Shown: positions 1-11,445, numbered from the stretch's first letter. The stretch: DNA of 64,000 bases from Castor canadensis (GCF_047511655.1 NC_133401.1:14044001-14108000); one strand, 5' to 3'. The notes: generated by a model from the sequence alone, not told the origin. Numbers and translations are program-made.

Positions 1-39
1 AGGTCGCGATATTGATGGATTTCTCTTCCTCCCTCGTAG

Positions 40-399
40 TCTCACTTTTAACCTTCTGGAACCTGCCCACCACTGCCCAACTCACCATTGAATCAGTGCC
101 AGCCAATGCTGTAGAAGGCAGTGACGTTCTTCTACGTGTCCACAACTTGCCAGAGAACCTTCAAGGTTATTACTGGTACAAAGGGGAAAGTGCCATGGAC
201 AACCAGCAAATTGCACTGTATGTGATAGGCACTCAAGAAACTAGGCGAGGGGATGTGTACAGCGGTAGAGAGACGATATACCCCAATGGATCCCTGCTGT
301 TCCAGAATGTAGCTCAGAAGGACACAGGATTCTACACCCTGCAAACGTTAACTGTTGAACTTCATGAAGAATGTGCATCTGTGCAGCTCTTCATTTTCA
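40..399 (+). CDS. CEACAM: Unit A N-domain (IgV-like) exon
   Basis: The acceptor is a pyrimidine run ending in TAG at 37-39 and the donor is GTGAGT from 400. The exon is 360 bp with phase 1 at both ends, as in known CEACAM N exons. It encodes the end of the signal peptide (LLTFWNLPTTAQ) and the N domain, with the WYKGE motif, the SGRETIYPNGS stretch and the KDTGFYTL motif (Arg and Asp of the usual salt bridge). It is identical to unit B's exon at 15193-15552. In the family this domain carries homophilic and pathogen-adhesin binding. Confidence 0.93.
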
Positions 400-1841
400 G
401 TGAGTGATTTTCTCTGACCTCTGGGTGCTGGGTGAGGTTAATTCCACTTTATATACACAGGTCTGCCTGGCCTGCACGGTGCCTACCTCCTTTCTGCACT
501 GTGTCCTCACATTGAGGTTTGAGTAGACACACCAACTGGACAAAACTTGAAAAGATGTCCATCCTTCATGTGACACACCGAGAGATATCAGATGGATTAA
601 CTCAGCGCCCCAGGGCCTCTCCCCTGTGAAAGACCATAGGAGTCTAAAAGGGACCCTAAGGCCTCCCTGGATTTTCACAGACAGCTCTGCAAGGGAAGCC
701 CCTGCCCCAGGCCCACATCTCAGGCTGCTATCCTCAGGTCATCCTGGCTTCCTTCTGGCCAGGGTTGTCATTTGGCCTCCTCTTTGGGCTGACAAGGAGC
801 GGTGATTGCCTGCCTGTCTGAATCTCATAGCTCTGGAAACTGGTCACCAGCCAGTGCACTGCCATGAGGGCCACATCTAGGCAAGGGCATCTGGTCCTCT
901 GTCCTGCAACTCAGTGTGACAGCACAAGTGGACAGGTGCCCCAGGCCATTAGCCAAAAGCCCTGATGACTTGAGAGCCTCCACAAGAAGGCCAGTGTCCC
1001 CAAGGGTAGGAACTGAGGACCAAAGATTCTCCTGGGAGGTCCTTGTTCCCCAGGGGCTGTGCCTAGGTTTTTCTCTCTTGGAGGCAAATAATAACAGATG
1101 TGTTGAAGTGGGTAGTTCTTCTAGGCCAAGTATTGTCCATACTTTGAGTGTAGACTGTGACTATGGGTATTTTAAGGTTAATTCACAGACAACTTACTAG
1201 CCAGAAACCATTTACCATGTGTCCTATGGAAGAGAAATGGAGGCACAGAAAATACAATTGCTGAATGATGGTCTCACAGAGCAGTGGTGGCAGGTCAGAG
1301 GCCCAGGGTGTCTGTGTCCAGCTACAGCCGCCCCCTCCTCCCTGGAGGCTGCATTAGGGGTCTGGTCCAGAGAGGAGCAGGTGGCTCAGGTGCTTTCATC
1401 TCAGAGTTTAGAGGCTTTGAGGAAGCGGAGAGTCTGGGCTGGGGAGGGAGAGCAATGGACAATTAGTCAGTTTTTACTCTGGACTAAATCAGCTGCTGCC
1501 TCAACAGAATGTCAAGGCCTTTCTGCTCAGGCAGCCGAGACACTCCCTCCCTGGGTGGACATGATGGTGTTTCCTGGCACTCTGGCTGTCACTTCCCCTG
1601 GAGGGCAGAGAAGAGAACTTTGTTGTCTCACTCCCCACTGTGCCCTGCAACCAGGGGAAGCCCAAGGTGTAGTCAACTCTCCACAGTCTTGTGATGCAGG
1701 AGGGAAGGAATGAACAGTGAGTGAATGGATGGTTGGTCTAGAACCTCTTCAGAGGTTAAACCTGCACGCAGAGTCATAGAACTTTTTCTTTTTTTTTCCT
1801 TTATTATTGGGCTGGGAAAATCTTAGCTTCTTTTTTTATTG

Positions 1842-1931
1842 TTGTTTTTTTTTTTTTGGTGAGATGGGAATTGAACAAGGGCTTCAGGCTTGAAAGCAGG
1901 CACTCTACCACTTGAGCCACACTTCTAGTCC
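1842..1931 (-). repeat. tRNA-derived SINE in intron 2 (unit A)
   Basis: Minus-strand copy with T-rich end, box B complement (GAATTGAAC) and box A complement (CTCTACCACTTGAGCCAC). Paralogous copies lie in unit B (16995-17084) and unit C (about 29911-30002), so the insertion predates those duplications. Confidence 0.75.
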
Positions 1932-3978
1932 CCCTAGAAGTTTCTATCCACACCTCCCTTTATAAATCCTGGAGGCTGAGACCCTGGTTCCATCCTCTGA
2001 GCATATGCTCCTAAGGTCACCCCTGGAGCCACATCACAGGGTGACCCTGGAGCTGTTGGCTGGGAAGGGTCTCAGGGTTTTACTAGTTCAACTCAGAGAC
2101 AGCCAGGAGCTCTAGGTCTGTGGGGTCTTTGAAGTCACTGTAACCCAAACTGATCCCTGTCCTTGGTGTTTCTGCCTCCCTGTGTTCCTCTCCACCCTCA
2201 CAATGCTCCCACTTCATTCCCAGCGGGACTGCCCCTGCTGCCCGGCTTGCCCTTCCTTACCTTCCCCGACTAATGCTGACCTTCCTGTTCCCTTCCTGCT
2301 AAACCCTGGGGCCAGGCCACCCTCCTGGGCACAGGAATCAGTTCAAGTAGCTGTCCCCTGTGCCTATCACAAGACAATGTCCCCCACTCTGCAGTAGCCT
2401 CCACTGGGTCCCTGACTAGCACTGCTTTCTTCCATGACGCTGATATGTGAAACAGCCCACAACCAAGACAAGCAACACCCCTGTCCACTCTCTGCACTGA
2501 CTCAACCAGGGGGTCAGAGAGAGGACAGGACTGCACGCCCTAAAGCCCCAGCCTCCTCCACCCCTCTCACTCTGTCCACCCTGGTTCCACCGTGGCACTC
2601 AGGATCCTCCAGTGGTCCTGGGAGCTTCCCCAAGGGGCAGCTGGCCAGACGGTGCCGTCTGATGGGCTCACTGCATATCTCACACCCACCTGTGTCCCCT
2701 AATGACACCATTGTCACAGGTGGGTCCTTTACAAGGTCCAGACGCTCCACCCACTGATCATTTCAATCAAACTCTGCCTCATTTGGAACAACTTGTAAAA
2801 CTGTAGATGTGATTCCTGTAGCTAAAAGAAATGGAAGAAAACATTTCACACACCTGTTTGGGGTCCTCCTCACTTTACTTGAATCTCCATAGCAACTGGG
2901 GACATAGATTTCTTCAAAATTACTCATGTGTTATATAACAATCGATGAGTTTGGTATGATTCCTCCTTTTATATAGTAGCATACCTCAGACTTCTCCCCT
3001 GACCCTTTGTCACCAGGAAGACTCCCATCACAATGTGACCTGCAGGACTTCAGAGCTCAGACTAAGACATTGCCATGCTCTACAGAAATAGTCCCTTCAA
3101 GAATTGGTTTTAGATCTGGATATTAACACAATTATTGCAATTTTCCCAGTGTCGCTAATTCCCATCTCAGATGTGTCAGACACGCATGGCCACAAGAGCC
3201 TGAAGTGCAGCAAGTTCATTCTCCCTGCCTTCTGCCAGTCTGCTCTTCTGCACTTGAAAACCTCCACAAGCTTTGCAGGAGAGACACAGGGTCCTTATCT
3301 GTCCTCTGCAGAGGGAGAAGGGACACTAAAGCCTAAGGACAAGAAGGTAGTTTGAGTCTGAGGCCTGACTATCACACTCACGCTTTTCCAGATCATTCTT
3401 TGGAATTATTTTTTTCAGGGTGCTTGACTCATGACAATCACCATCAAATAATTGAGCGAAATTGTTCAATTTTGTAGCCCCAACCTTCCCACAAAGCCAA
3501 ATGCTCCATGTCTGCTAAAACACTTGGTCCTCAGGTCAGGCCACATTGGCTTCTCAGAGTTTAATCACATTGGGAAGTCCATCGGGACCCTTCTCTAGGA
3601 CAGCCCTGAAAAAGGAGAGTCTCAGAGGACACAACCCTGGCTGAGCAGGGGAGGTCTGTGCAGATGAAAGGACTAGAACCACAAGGAGGCAGCGGGTCCG
3701 TGAGGACCAGGAATAATACCCGGGGGCTATGACTCCAGGTCCTGGGCCTGTTCATGGCCAAGGCCTCTGCTAAGTTCACATGTGAGAATCTGTTTTTCTC
3801 CACGTAAATTCACATGGTCCCATGTTCTCAGAGTGCTGAGCTCCTCAGGCATCTTCTGCCTGGTTCTTTAAGAATTAAGATTTGTTGGGAAGAGAGAGAG
3901 CGTGACTCTAAAGGAGAGAGGCCTCTGCAGGGATCACAGGTACCACACAGAACCATCTTCTCTCTGATATCTGCACAG

Positions 3979-4257
3979 CCGAGTTACCTAAACCCTTCAT
4001 CACAAGCACCAACTCCAGCCCCGTGGAGGGAAAGGACTCTGTAGCATTAATGTGTGAGCCTGAGACTCCAGACACAACCTACCTGTGGTGGATAAATGGT
4101 CACAGAGTTGCAGACAGTGACAGCCTGGAGCTGTCAAAGGACAACAGGACCCTCACTTTACTCAGAGTCACAAGGAATGACACTGGAAACTATGAGTGTG
4201 GAACCAGGAACCCAGTGAGCGCCAACCGAAGTGACCCTGTCACCCTGAATGTCCTCT
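3979..4257 (+). CDS. CEACAM: Unit A A-type IgC2 exon
   Basis: 279 bp, acceptor CAG at 3976-3978, donor GTGAGT at 4258. It encodes ELPKPFITSTNSS, the first Ig cysteine in LMCEPE, TTYLWWING, TRNDTGNYEC with the second cysteine, and SANRSDPVTLNV, all typical CEACAM A-domain motifs. It appears identical to the unit B exon. Confidence 0.93.
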
Positions 4258-4554
4258 GTGAGTAACTCTATTCCTCCATGGCCCTGGCTGCCAGCCCCAA
4301 TACACAGGGTCAGAGTCAAGTCCTCAGTCCCTCTCAGGTCCCAGTACACAGTCCCTCATCCTTGGGCACCAGGCAGGCCATGATAACTTGTCCCAGCCCC
4401 ATCCAGGCAGCCCACATTTGTCTAAGGACGGGAAAAGGGGCTGACCTGTCTGGAGAGGCTGGGGTCACCTCCAGTGATGGAGGAACAGAACATGGCTCAG
4501 ACTTAGCATCAGTGAACAGAGGGGGCAGCTGGGATGTTTTAGTGTGTGCTGTGC

Positions 4555-4621
4555 TGAGGATGGAACCCAGGGCGCACTGCCTGTTATGCAAGTGCTCTGT
4601 CACTGAGCTACATTACTAGCT
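4555..4621 (-). repeat. ID-like SINE (minus) after the A exon, unit A
   Basis: Reads GAGGATGGAACCCAGGGC then AGTGCTCTGTCACTGAGCTA, the complement of an ID/tRNA-type SINE. Paralogous copies lie at about 19708-19775, 32645-32712, 39260-39330 and 49678-49745. Confidence 0.7.
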
Positions 4622-4636
4622 TTGGTTGGGATTTAA

Positions 4637-4838
4637 TTTTTTGTTGGCAGTACTGGGGCCTGAACTGAGGGCCTACACCTAGAGACACTCCACCAGCCCT
4701 ATTTTTGATGTGTTTTGTTAACATAGGGGCTCACGAACTCTTTGCCCAAACTGGCTTCGAACCGTGATCCTCCTGATCTCTGCCTCCTGAGAGCTAGGAT
4801 TACAGGTGTGAGCCAGAGGCACCGGCATGGTTCAGACT
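4637..4838 (-). repeat. Composite SINE (minus) after the A exon, unit A
   Basis: The 7SL-like half (CTAGGATTACAGGTGTGAGCC) and the tRNA-like half (GGGCCTACACCTAGAG) are in reverse order, so the element lies on the minus strand. Copies in units B (about 19796-19949, internally deleted), C (about 32725-32910) and E (about 49755-49955). Unit D lacks it. Confidence 0.7.
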
Positions 4839-4946
4839 TTCTAAAAACAAGTTTGTGACATCACTCAGGGCTATACTTTTGGCTTTCTAAAAAGCAGGAT
4901 ATTCCCTGTGTTGACATTTCATGTGACTTCTTTCCATTTCTTCCAG

Positions 4947-5201
4947 ATGGCCCAGACACCCCCATCACATCCCCTCCAGAATCACATTTCCGTCCAGGGG
5001 ACAGCCTCAGGCTATTTTGCCACACAGCCTCTAACCCAGCTGCACAGTATTCCTGGCTTTTCAATGGGAGGCCCCAGTCATCCACACAAGAGCTCTTTAT
5101 CCCCAATGTCACCGCAAATAATGCCGGATCCTACACCTGCCTCGTCCACAACTCTGCCACTGGTGTCAGTAGGACCACAGTCAAGAATATTCTAGTTCTT
5201 G
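4947..5201 (+). CDS. CEACAM: Unit A B-type IgC2 exon with lost splice donor
   Basis: 255 bp, acceptor TTCCAG ending at 4946. It encodes GPDTPITSPPES, the first Ig cysteine in RLFC, AAQYSWLFNG, STQELFIPNVT and SYTCLVHNS. Where unit B has ..CTTG|GTAAGT, this copy reads ..CTTG|TCAAGT, so the GT is gone. A GT one base upstream (5201-5202) would shift the frame. Skipping the whole exon would stay in frame (phase 1-1). Confidence 0.9.
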
Positions 5202-5269
5202 TCAAGTGGATCCCTGGAACATGAGTGCCAAGCTCTGGGGTGGTGCCTGGATTTTCTGGAGGAAAATAT

Positions 5270-5880
5270 TAGGTATTATTAGGCCATTAATACCTGTTAA
5301 AGTCGTGATGACTGGATTGGGCTCTCCTCGCTCCCTAACAAACTGTTTTACCAGAAGCTCTTGCAATCACTATTCCATGTTATCCTTCCCTGACCCAGAG
5401 ATGGGGCTCATAATCCCCTTCCCCAACTTACAGAGCAGCATGTACAAGAGATGGGAGCCTAATCTTTTACAGAGCATCCCCAAAAACATGTGCTGAAAAT
5501 AGAATTCCCAACACAACAGGGATCAAAGATGGCACCCAATGGAAGGTGAATACGTGCTGAAGGCTCTGCCCTCATGAATGGAGCCCTGCTGCTGACCCAG
5601 GAGTGGGCCAGTTAGCAAGGATATAGATTCATCATGAAGGGATGAGGTTCTCCCCTTCCCTCCTCTCTCTCACACAAGCTCTCCTCGTGGGAAGTCTTCC
5701 AAATCTGTGATCTGGGAAGAGGCCCTCAGGAGATGCAGCCCCTTGATCTCGGACTTTCCAACCTTCACAACTGTGAGCAAAAAAAAAAAAAAAAAGCAAC
5801 AAAATACAAAGAAATTGTTCTTAATAAATTATCCGGTCACATGACATTCTGTTATAGCAGCACAGAATGAACTCAGACCA
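5270..5880 (+). repeat. MaLR-like LTR remnant in unit A
   Basis: The end (ATTCTGTTATAGCAGCACAG, then GAACTCAGACC) and the GGAGTGGGCCAGTTAGCAAGG stretch recall MLT1/MST-type LTRs. Nearly the same sequence is in unit E (51232-51842) but is absent from unit B at the equivalent place. Confidence 0.5.
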
Positions 5881-6179
5881 TCACAAAAGTTCTAGTGGAG
5901 AAGACATGTGAACACATGAGGAAAAATTCCCCCTGATGAGGATGTGGGACCCATGGACTGAGAAGAGATTTCCCATATGAATCCTACAGAGTCATCTAAG
6001 GGACCATTCTGTGGTCACTCTGGGTGATCTGGGGTCAGATGGGGTGCATTCCTCCTTATGGATCATCACCTACACAAAGACACCCAACCTTGCAAAGAGT
6101 ACGGCCATCTAAGGGTCACCTTACACATTTCACTGTGGAACCTAGAACTGGAGGAATGTCTGAGAAAGGAGCCAGGCCC

Positions 6180-6320
6180 TGGCCCCACTCAATCCCTGAG
6201 CCTCAGTTTCCTCATCTGTGAAATTATAACACAAAGCCTGGCTCTTCAAGTTGTTGTGGGGACATTTATTAGACCAATGGCATTAAAGTCCTTATCACAG
6301 GGCCTGCAGGGTCACGGCTC
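6180..6320 (+). repeat. MIR-like element in unit A intron
   Basis: CCTCAGTTTCCTCATCTGTG and the following GTTGTTGTGGGGACATTTATTAG-type order resemble MIR. Paralogues lie at about 21055-21200 and 52130-52275. Confidence 0.55.
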
Positions 6321-6923
6321 AGGCAGTGCTATCGCTGGTAACACTTCCATGAACTTGGTGTTAGCTGGTGAGTCAGGCAGACCTGGGTGAGCATGTTACT
6401 GTATCACTGACCAGCGGGTGACCTGGGTTGTTTATTTACACACATGGTGTCAGATCCTAATCTGCACAATGGAGTGACATCTGCTGCCTCTCACAGGCCG
6501 GAAGGATGAGATGAGATGTAGGAAAAGTGACTTGCACTGGACTGACCCATGGAGGGCCCCAGAGATCAGGGAGTCACCACTATTTTCATCATCGTCACTC
6601 CTAATCCTGGTGCTGACCAGTTAGGACCTGTCCTCCAGGACTGTCATAGGAGGGAGAATAGGAAGCAGAGGAAGAGACACTAACAGGAACGTGACAGAGT
6701 GTGGTACAGGTTACAGGAGGTGGAATGTGAGAGTTAGAGCAAGTTCAGGTTTTGACGTAGGAAATGAAGCAATGAGGACAGTCGCACAGTTGGAGGACAT
6801 GGAGATGACAACACAAAAGACTCTCGAACCTTAAGTGACACAAATTTTCTGGTCCCTTTCCTGCAAAGTTCCTTGTGGCTCTTCTTCTGGACACAGTTCT
6901 TCCCTTTTCTCTTCTCTCTTCAG

Positions 6924-7044
6924 CAGCAGGAAAAGCTTCAGGCCTCTCTGTGGGGGCCATCGCAGCCATTGTGACCGGAGTTGTGGTCGGTGTGATTCTG
7001 GTGGCCACAGTGACCTGTTTCCTGCTCCTCAGAAGGACTGGCAG
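6924..7044 (+). CDS. CEACAM: Unit A transmembrane exon
   Basis: 121 bp (118 bp if the second AG of a tandem CAGCAG acceptor is used). It encodes [13 protein letters not shown], a hydrophobic helix, then [10 protein letters not shown], closely matching CEACAM transmembrane exons. The donor is GTATTG. It continues the frame of the Ig exons. Confidence 0.88.
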
Positions 7045-7978
7045 GTATTGAGGGCTCTCCCCACCTGTCCCCACCTGTGGCTGACCAGGGTGGAGACTTC
7101 GGGTTCTGGACCTGGCTCCTGTCCCCCAACTTCCCATGGAAGCTTTCCCCTGTTCCACCAGCTCCTCCTCACCAAGCGCTGACCCCAGGCTGCTCCTCCA
7201 CTGCTTCCTCCTCCATAAATGGCACAATCAGGAACCCAGCCCGGGCTCTGTCCTAGTCCCTCACACAGCAAACCTGCAGCACTGCCTGGGAGTGCTTGCT
7301 CAGCACACACTCTTCCCTGTGTATTTCTCCCACCACCCAGGGAGGTGTCACAACCCAGGATCTGAGGGGTGGTCATGGTCGAGGTGATGCAGGGAGAGTG
7401 GAGGAGCCTGGACAGGCTGGGTGGGTTCAGCTCCCCCCACGGCTGCTGTGCTGCCCAGGACTCCTGATAGGTGAGATGGGACTGCCAGGGTGTAGGCACA
7501 GCAGCAGGTCCTGAATGTCCTGTGTACTGCCAAGGCAGATGGAGGGAGAAGACAAAGCCACTGTTACATTGCAGCCCACCTGGCCTGAAGGTCAGGGAGA
7601 ATCCTGATGCACGTGGCTCCCCCAGGGTCCTGTCCACACAGCTGGCCCTCTCTCCCTCCCAGGCCTGGACCCTTCCACTAAGTCAACCCCTCAGGTTGCC
7701 TACTTTTTGGGCCCTCAGTCCATTTCCTGGGTCCCTGGGTCAGTGTGTACTGGGTCTGCATCTGCCTGAGGGACTTTCTGCTGAGGCCCAGGACAGAAAT
7801 TGATTCTGAAGGTTTTGCTCAGTTGCCCTCTCCAGGGTCCCTTGCTCTTACCACAGAAGTGATGGAAAGAAGAGGTGTCCACAGCACACTTAAAATGGGG
7901 TCCCCTCCTCGTCCCCTGTCTGCACCCAAGTCTGTGACCTCTCCCTGTCCCCTCATTAACAAACCTGAGCTTTTCTAG

Positions 7979-9254
7979 GGCCCCCATCATCAGAGAGCGC
8001 TGGCCCCCTGCATCCACTCCGGGTAAGTGACCCTTGAACCCATGTGTGACTGGAGCCCCAAAACTATCCACCCTGACAGTCACCCTTTGGGGGTCTGACC
8101 CTTCCCTGGGGTTTCACAGAGATCTCAGAAAACACTAAGGAGAATGGACCCCAAACCCCAGGTCAACACAGACCCATGGATCCAGTCATGGTTACCTCCT
8201 CAGCCTCAGTGGTCAGTTGGCACTAAAACCTTGGAGAGTGTCTCCCTGAAAATGCTGTGAGATCAGAGGACCTCCCACAAGTTTCCTATAGGAAGGGCCC
8301 ATACCTCCTCACACCCTCCTGCTAACTCCTGACTGTGCCCTTAGGTCAAGGACCCTTGGACAGCTCCACTTCCATGGTAAGCCTGTCCCTCCCCCTTCAC
8401 AAAGGGGTCCCCAGCTGTGCAGGCTATGGTGGGTACAATTTCCCCCACTTCAGTACAGGCCCATTTTCCCACGCATCAGGACAGTGTTAGCCCAGCCATG
8501 GCAAGTACTGAGCCTTTCTACAGGGTCAGGATCACCCTCGCCCAGTCTTGACCCCATCCCGGGTGTCCCTGACCATCAGAAAGAACCACTGGAGACCAGC
8601 AGGTGCAGCGTGGGCTCTGGGAGCATCAAACACTGGGACAAGAAGTGTGCTGAGTGGGCACAGCTAGGACTTGAGGAGGAGTCATCTGGGTTGGAGGATG
8701 GTGTGTAGGAGCTAGAATTGTTCACTCCAGAGGTGAAATGGGGAAGTAGAAACAGGGAAGTAAGCTCTGCCTGTCAGAGACCAGAACCTTCGATCTTTGC
8801 CTGGACCTTGCTCACTGCAGCCTCAGCTTGGGTGGTTCTCCTTCCCTTTCCCCTGCCATCTGTTCCCTCTTCCCCCTTTAGGCCCCTCTTCCTGGTTCAA
8901 ATACAGCTGTTCCCATCTACCAGGTGAGTGTGGGAGACCAATGTTCTCATCCCAGTGGCTAAAGGAGACCCAGGATCTCCCACACCCCATACCTGGCTGA
9001 ACTTTGAGATTCAGGTGTCTGCAGTAAAAAGGGGATGAGGTGGTGGTGAGCAAAGGATGAAGGCCTGGGGACTGGACTCCTGAGTCAGGCCAGTGCAGAT
9101 AGCAATCTGGGTGGGACTGGGCTTTGGAGACCTGGACTCTCATGTGAGGGGGACACTTGACTCAGAGGCCTCTTTATTCATTTTACTGGACTTACTAAAA
9201 CGTGACATGGACATTTATGATCAGATCAACCACAAAGGACATGTGACTTCTTAG
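7979..9254 (+). CDS. CEACAM: Unit A cytoplasmic exons with ITAM residues
   Basis: Four small exons: 7979-8022, 8345-8376, 8882-8923 and 9189-9254. Together they would encode a tail ending VPIYQ then DLLKRDMDIYDQI and stop at TAG 9252-9254, an ITAM-like YxxL-x7-YxxI. The tyrosine codons are at 8918-8920 and 9216-9218. The final exon has lost its acceptor (ACTG instead of ACAG at 9185-9188). Confidence 0.85.
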
Positions 9255-9513
9255 TTTCCTCTAGAAACTTCTGCTTATTGATCAGGGAGAGATCTCCCTA
9301 GAACCTCAAACTCTGTCTTGTTGGTCAGAGATGGTCCCTGAGCCCCAAGGAGACTGGGACTTGGGGAGGAAGGATTTATCCTGAGTTTCTTGGGACCCAG
9401 ACAGGCTGACCAAGGCTCTTGATGGGACAGACCAAGGTCACCTGTGCTATATAGACAGGGGAGATTCTAGGGAGTGTGAATGGAGCCACAAGTGTGACCT
9501 GGAAAGCAGCTGA

Positions 9514-9519
9514 ACTAAA
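9514..9519 (+). other. Unit A degenerate poly(A) signal (ACTAAA)
   Basis: At the place where units B, D and E carry AATAAA just before the conserved AGACCC/AAACCC segment, unit A has ACTAAA. This is a likely loss of the 3' processing signal. Confidence 0.6.
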
Positions 9520-11317
9520 GAAACCCTTTCCTTCACTGGTTTTTTTCTGTTCTCATGGGAACATCTCTGAGTAGAAATTCACCTGAAATACTAGTGATCT
9601 CTCTCCTGTGTCACACCGTATAAATGTCATCTCTCCATTGTTACCATAAGCTCTGTATTCCTATGATACAGGAGCTGGGAGGTAGGAGCCAGGGTTAAAG
9701 CCGGGGTCCCTGAACAAGGAGGGGTGGGATTCCAAAAGCCCTGCAGGCTGCAGAGCATTTAGGGGTCCCCACTGTCAGAGACTCAGGGTGGCCTCTCCTG
9801 GCCACCGAGTGTCTCCTGTACTAGAAATGAGGATCTAGGGAGCCTTGAAAGGACTCTGTTCTGTGTACCAAAACTCTCACGGCCATTTTGTCATATTTTC
9901 ACTGAGTGACACTTCTCTGTATCAGCCTTTCAATTACGTCCACCGCACCCTCCAGCTCCTCTGAGGGAGGCAGAAGCACAAGGCACCCCAACACATTTTC
10001 AACTTCTGAGTGGCGCTAAGCTGTTAGGAGCTGAAGAACAGTGAGATCACAGTTCACCTGCCCTTCCTGGTCATCAGCACCATGGACAGTGTCTCAGGGC
10101 CACTGGTTCCCCAGGCTGTGCAGCAGGGAGGAGGCAGTGAGAAAGCAGGGGAGACAGGTTTGGGAAAGATGGAGTGAGGAAGTTTTTGCAGAGCCACTCA
10201 CTAATTTCTGTATTGTTCACCCTTGCACTTCCCATCCACCTGCCTCAAGATCAAATCCCAAAGCTACCTGCTCCCTCAGGTGCCTATGACTCCCCACTTG
10301 CCTCACCCCATCCTGCCCTAGTCCCACCTCTGTCTCCTGGTCCCCAAGCATATCCAGGGATGGTGCTCACATAGGTGATGGCTCACGGCCATGGCCATAT
10401 TTAAAGGGAATGAAAAGAAACTTGGGGTTGAATAAACAAGTGGGAGAATCCTGTTTATTCTCTTTATTCTTAAAGCTGTGACAATTGCCTGATATGCAGT
10501 ATCACAACAACAACAGCAAAGCCCAGAAATCAACATGTCCACCTGGCTATGTTTATCTGCAGGTAAGGGGACAGAGGGTATCCTCACAGACAAGCTGCTG
10601 CTTTCTTTCCTGTGCTGTGGCCCCTGTTTTAACTTGAAGCCAGGATCTTGGTGTCCTGATGCCCTGCTGTGCTCTGATTCATCCTCACCCCTGCTGCCCC
10701 TCCTCAACTCTCCTGCCTCCCCGTCTCATTGTAAAGAAAAGACCTTGTGATTGCTCACAGTTCATCAGCTGGATAAACCACAGAACCTTCCAGTTTCCTG
10801 ATCCTTTTGTAATCTGTTGAGTGTCTTTTCCCATGTCACATGTTCACAGAGTCTGGGGAAGAGGTTGTGGACATCCTTGAAGCGCCTTGTTCTGTGTACT
10901 GCACCTCTCAGAACATTTAGTCATCTTTTGCTGAGCTACTCTTCTTGGTATCAGCTTTGCAATGATGTCCACCGCACCCTCCAGCTCCTCTGAGGGAGGC
11001 AGCGGCACACAGCACCCCAACACTTTACCTTCTTAGTGGTGCTCAGCTGTTAGAAGCTAAAGAACAGAGAGATCACAGTTTACCTGCCCGTCCTGGTCAT
11101 CAGCACCATGGACAGTGCCTGAGGCCCACTGGTTCCCAGGCTCTGCAGCAACAAGGAGGCCATAAGAAGCCGGGGGTGGGGGATGGGAAAGAGGGAGCTA
11201 GGGACCTTGGGGTCATTGCCATGTTTACCACCTCTTGTACCTGTCACATTACTGCACCACTCAGTGTGGTGCAAGCTCTAACTCACAGTGAGTGTTTTTG
11301 TCCCTGAGAGCAAGGGC

Positions 11318-11445
11318 TGGGCGTGTGGCTCAGTGGCAGTGTGCTTGTCTACCAAAGGCAACGCCCTTTTCAGCCATCAGGAGAACCATATCAATCAATC
11401 AACCAATCAGTCAGTCAATCCTTTGTGTTTCAAGTCAATATTTTT
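11318..11445 (+). repeat. ID-like SINE and TCAA-type simple repeat in A-B spacer
   Basis: GGGCTGGGCGTGTGGCTCAG with box A-like sequence, followed by (TCAA)n-type repeat near 11390-11420. Copies lie at about 26208-26335, 34820-34925, 42690-42800 and 56236-56315. Confidence 0.6.

Larger units (their letters stand above)
1..9254 (+). pseudogene. CEACAM: CEACAM unit A: ITAM-type CEACAM, 5' cut by window edge, splice-damaged
   Basis: Coding exons in order: N domain 40-399 (360 bp), A-type Ig 3979-4257 (279 bp), B-type Ig 4947-5201 (255 bp), transmembrane 6924-7044, then cytoplasmic exons 7979-8022 (44 bp), 8345-8376 (32 bp), 8882-8923 (42 bp) and 9189-9254. Exon lengths and phases match the CEACAM family (all Ig exons phase 1-1). 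No stop or frameshift is seen in any exon, but three signals are damaged relative to unit B. The donor after the B exon reads TC instead of GT at 5202. The acceptor before the last exon reads TG instead of AG at 9187-9188. The poly(A) hexamer at 9514-9519 reads ACTAAA. A normal transcript could not reach the second ITAM tyrosine. The leader exon should lie just upstream of the window. It may be a recent pseudogene or express a shortened product; I favour pseudogene. Confidence 0.8.

Noticed and set aside
1219..1713. 164-codon open frame in intron 2, repeated at 16372-16866
   Set aside because: The identical copy is due to the A/B tract. Unit C's version is broken, and no family motif is seen.
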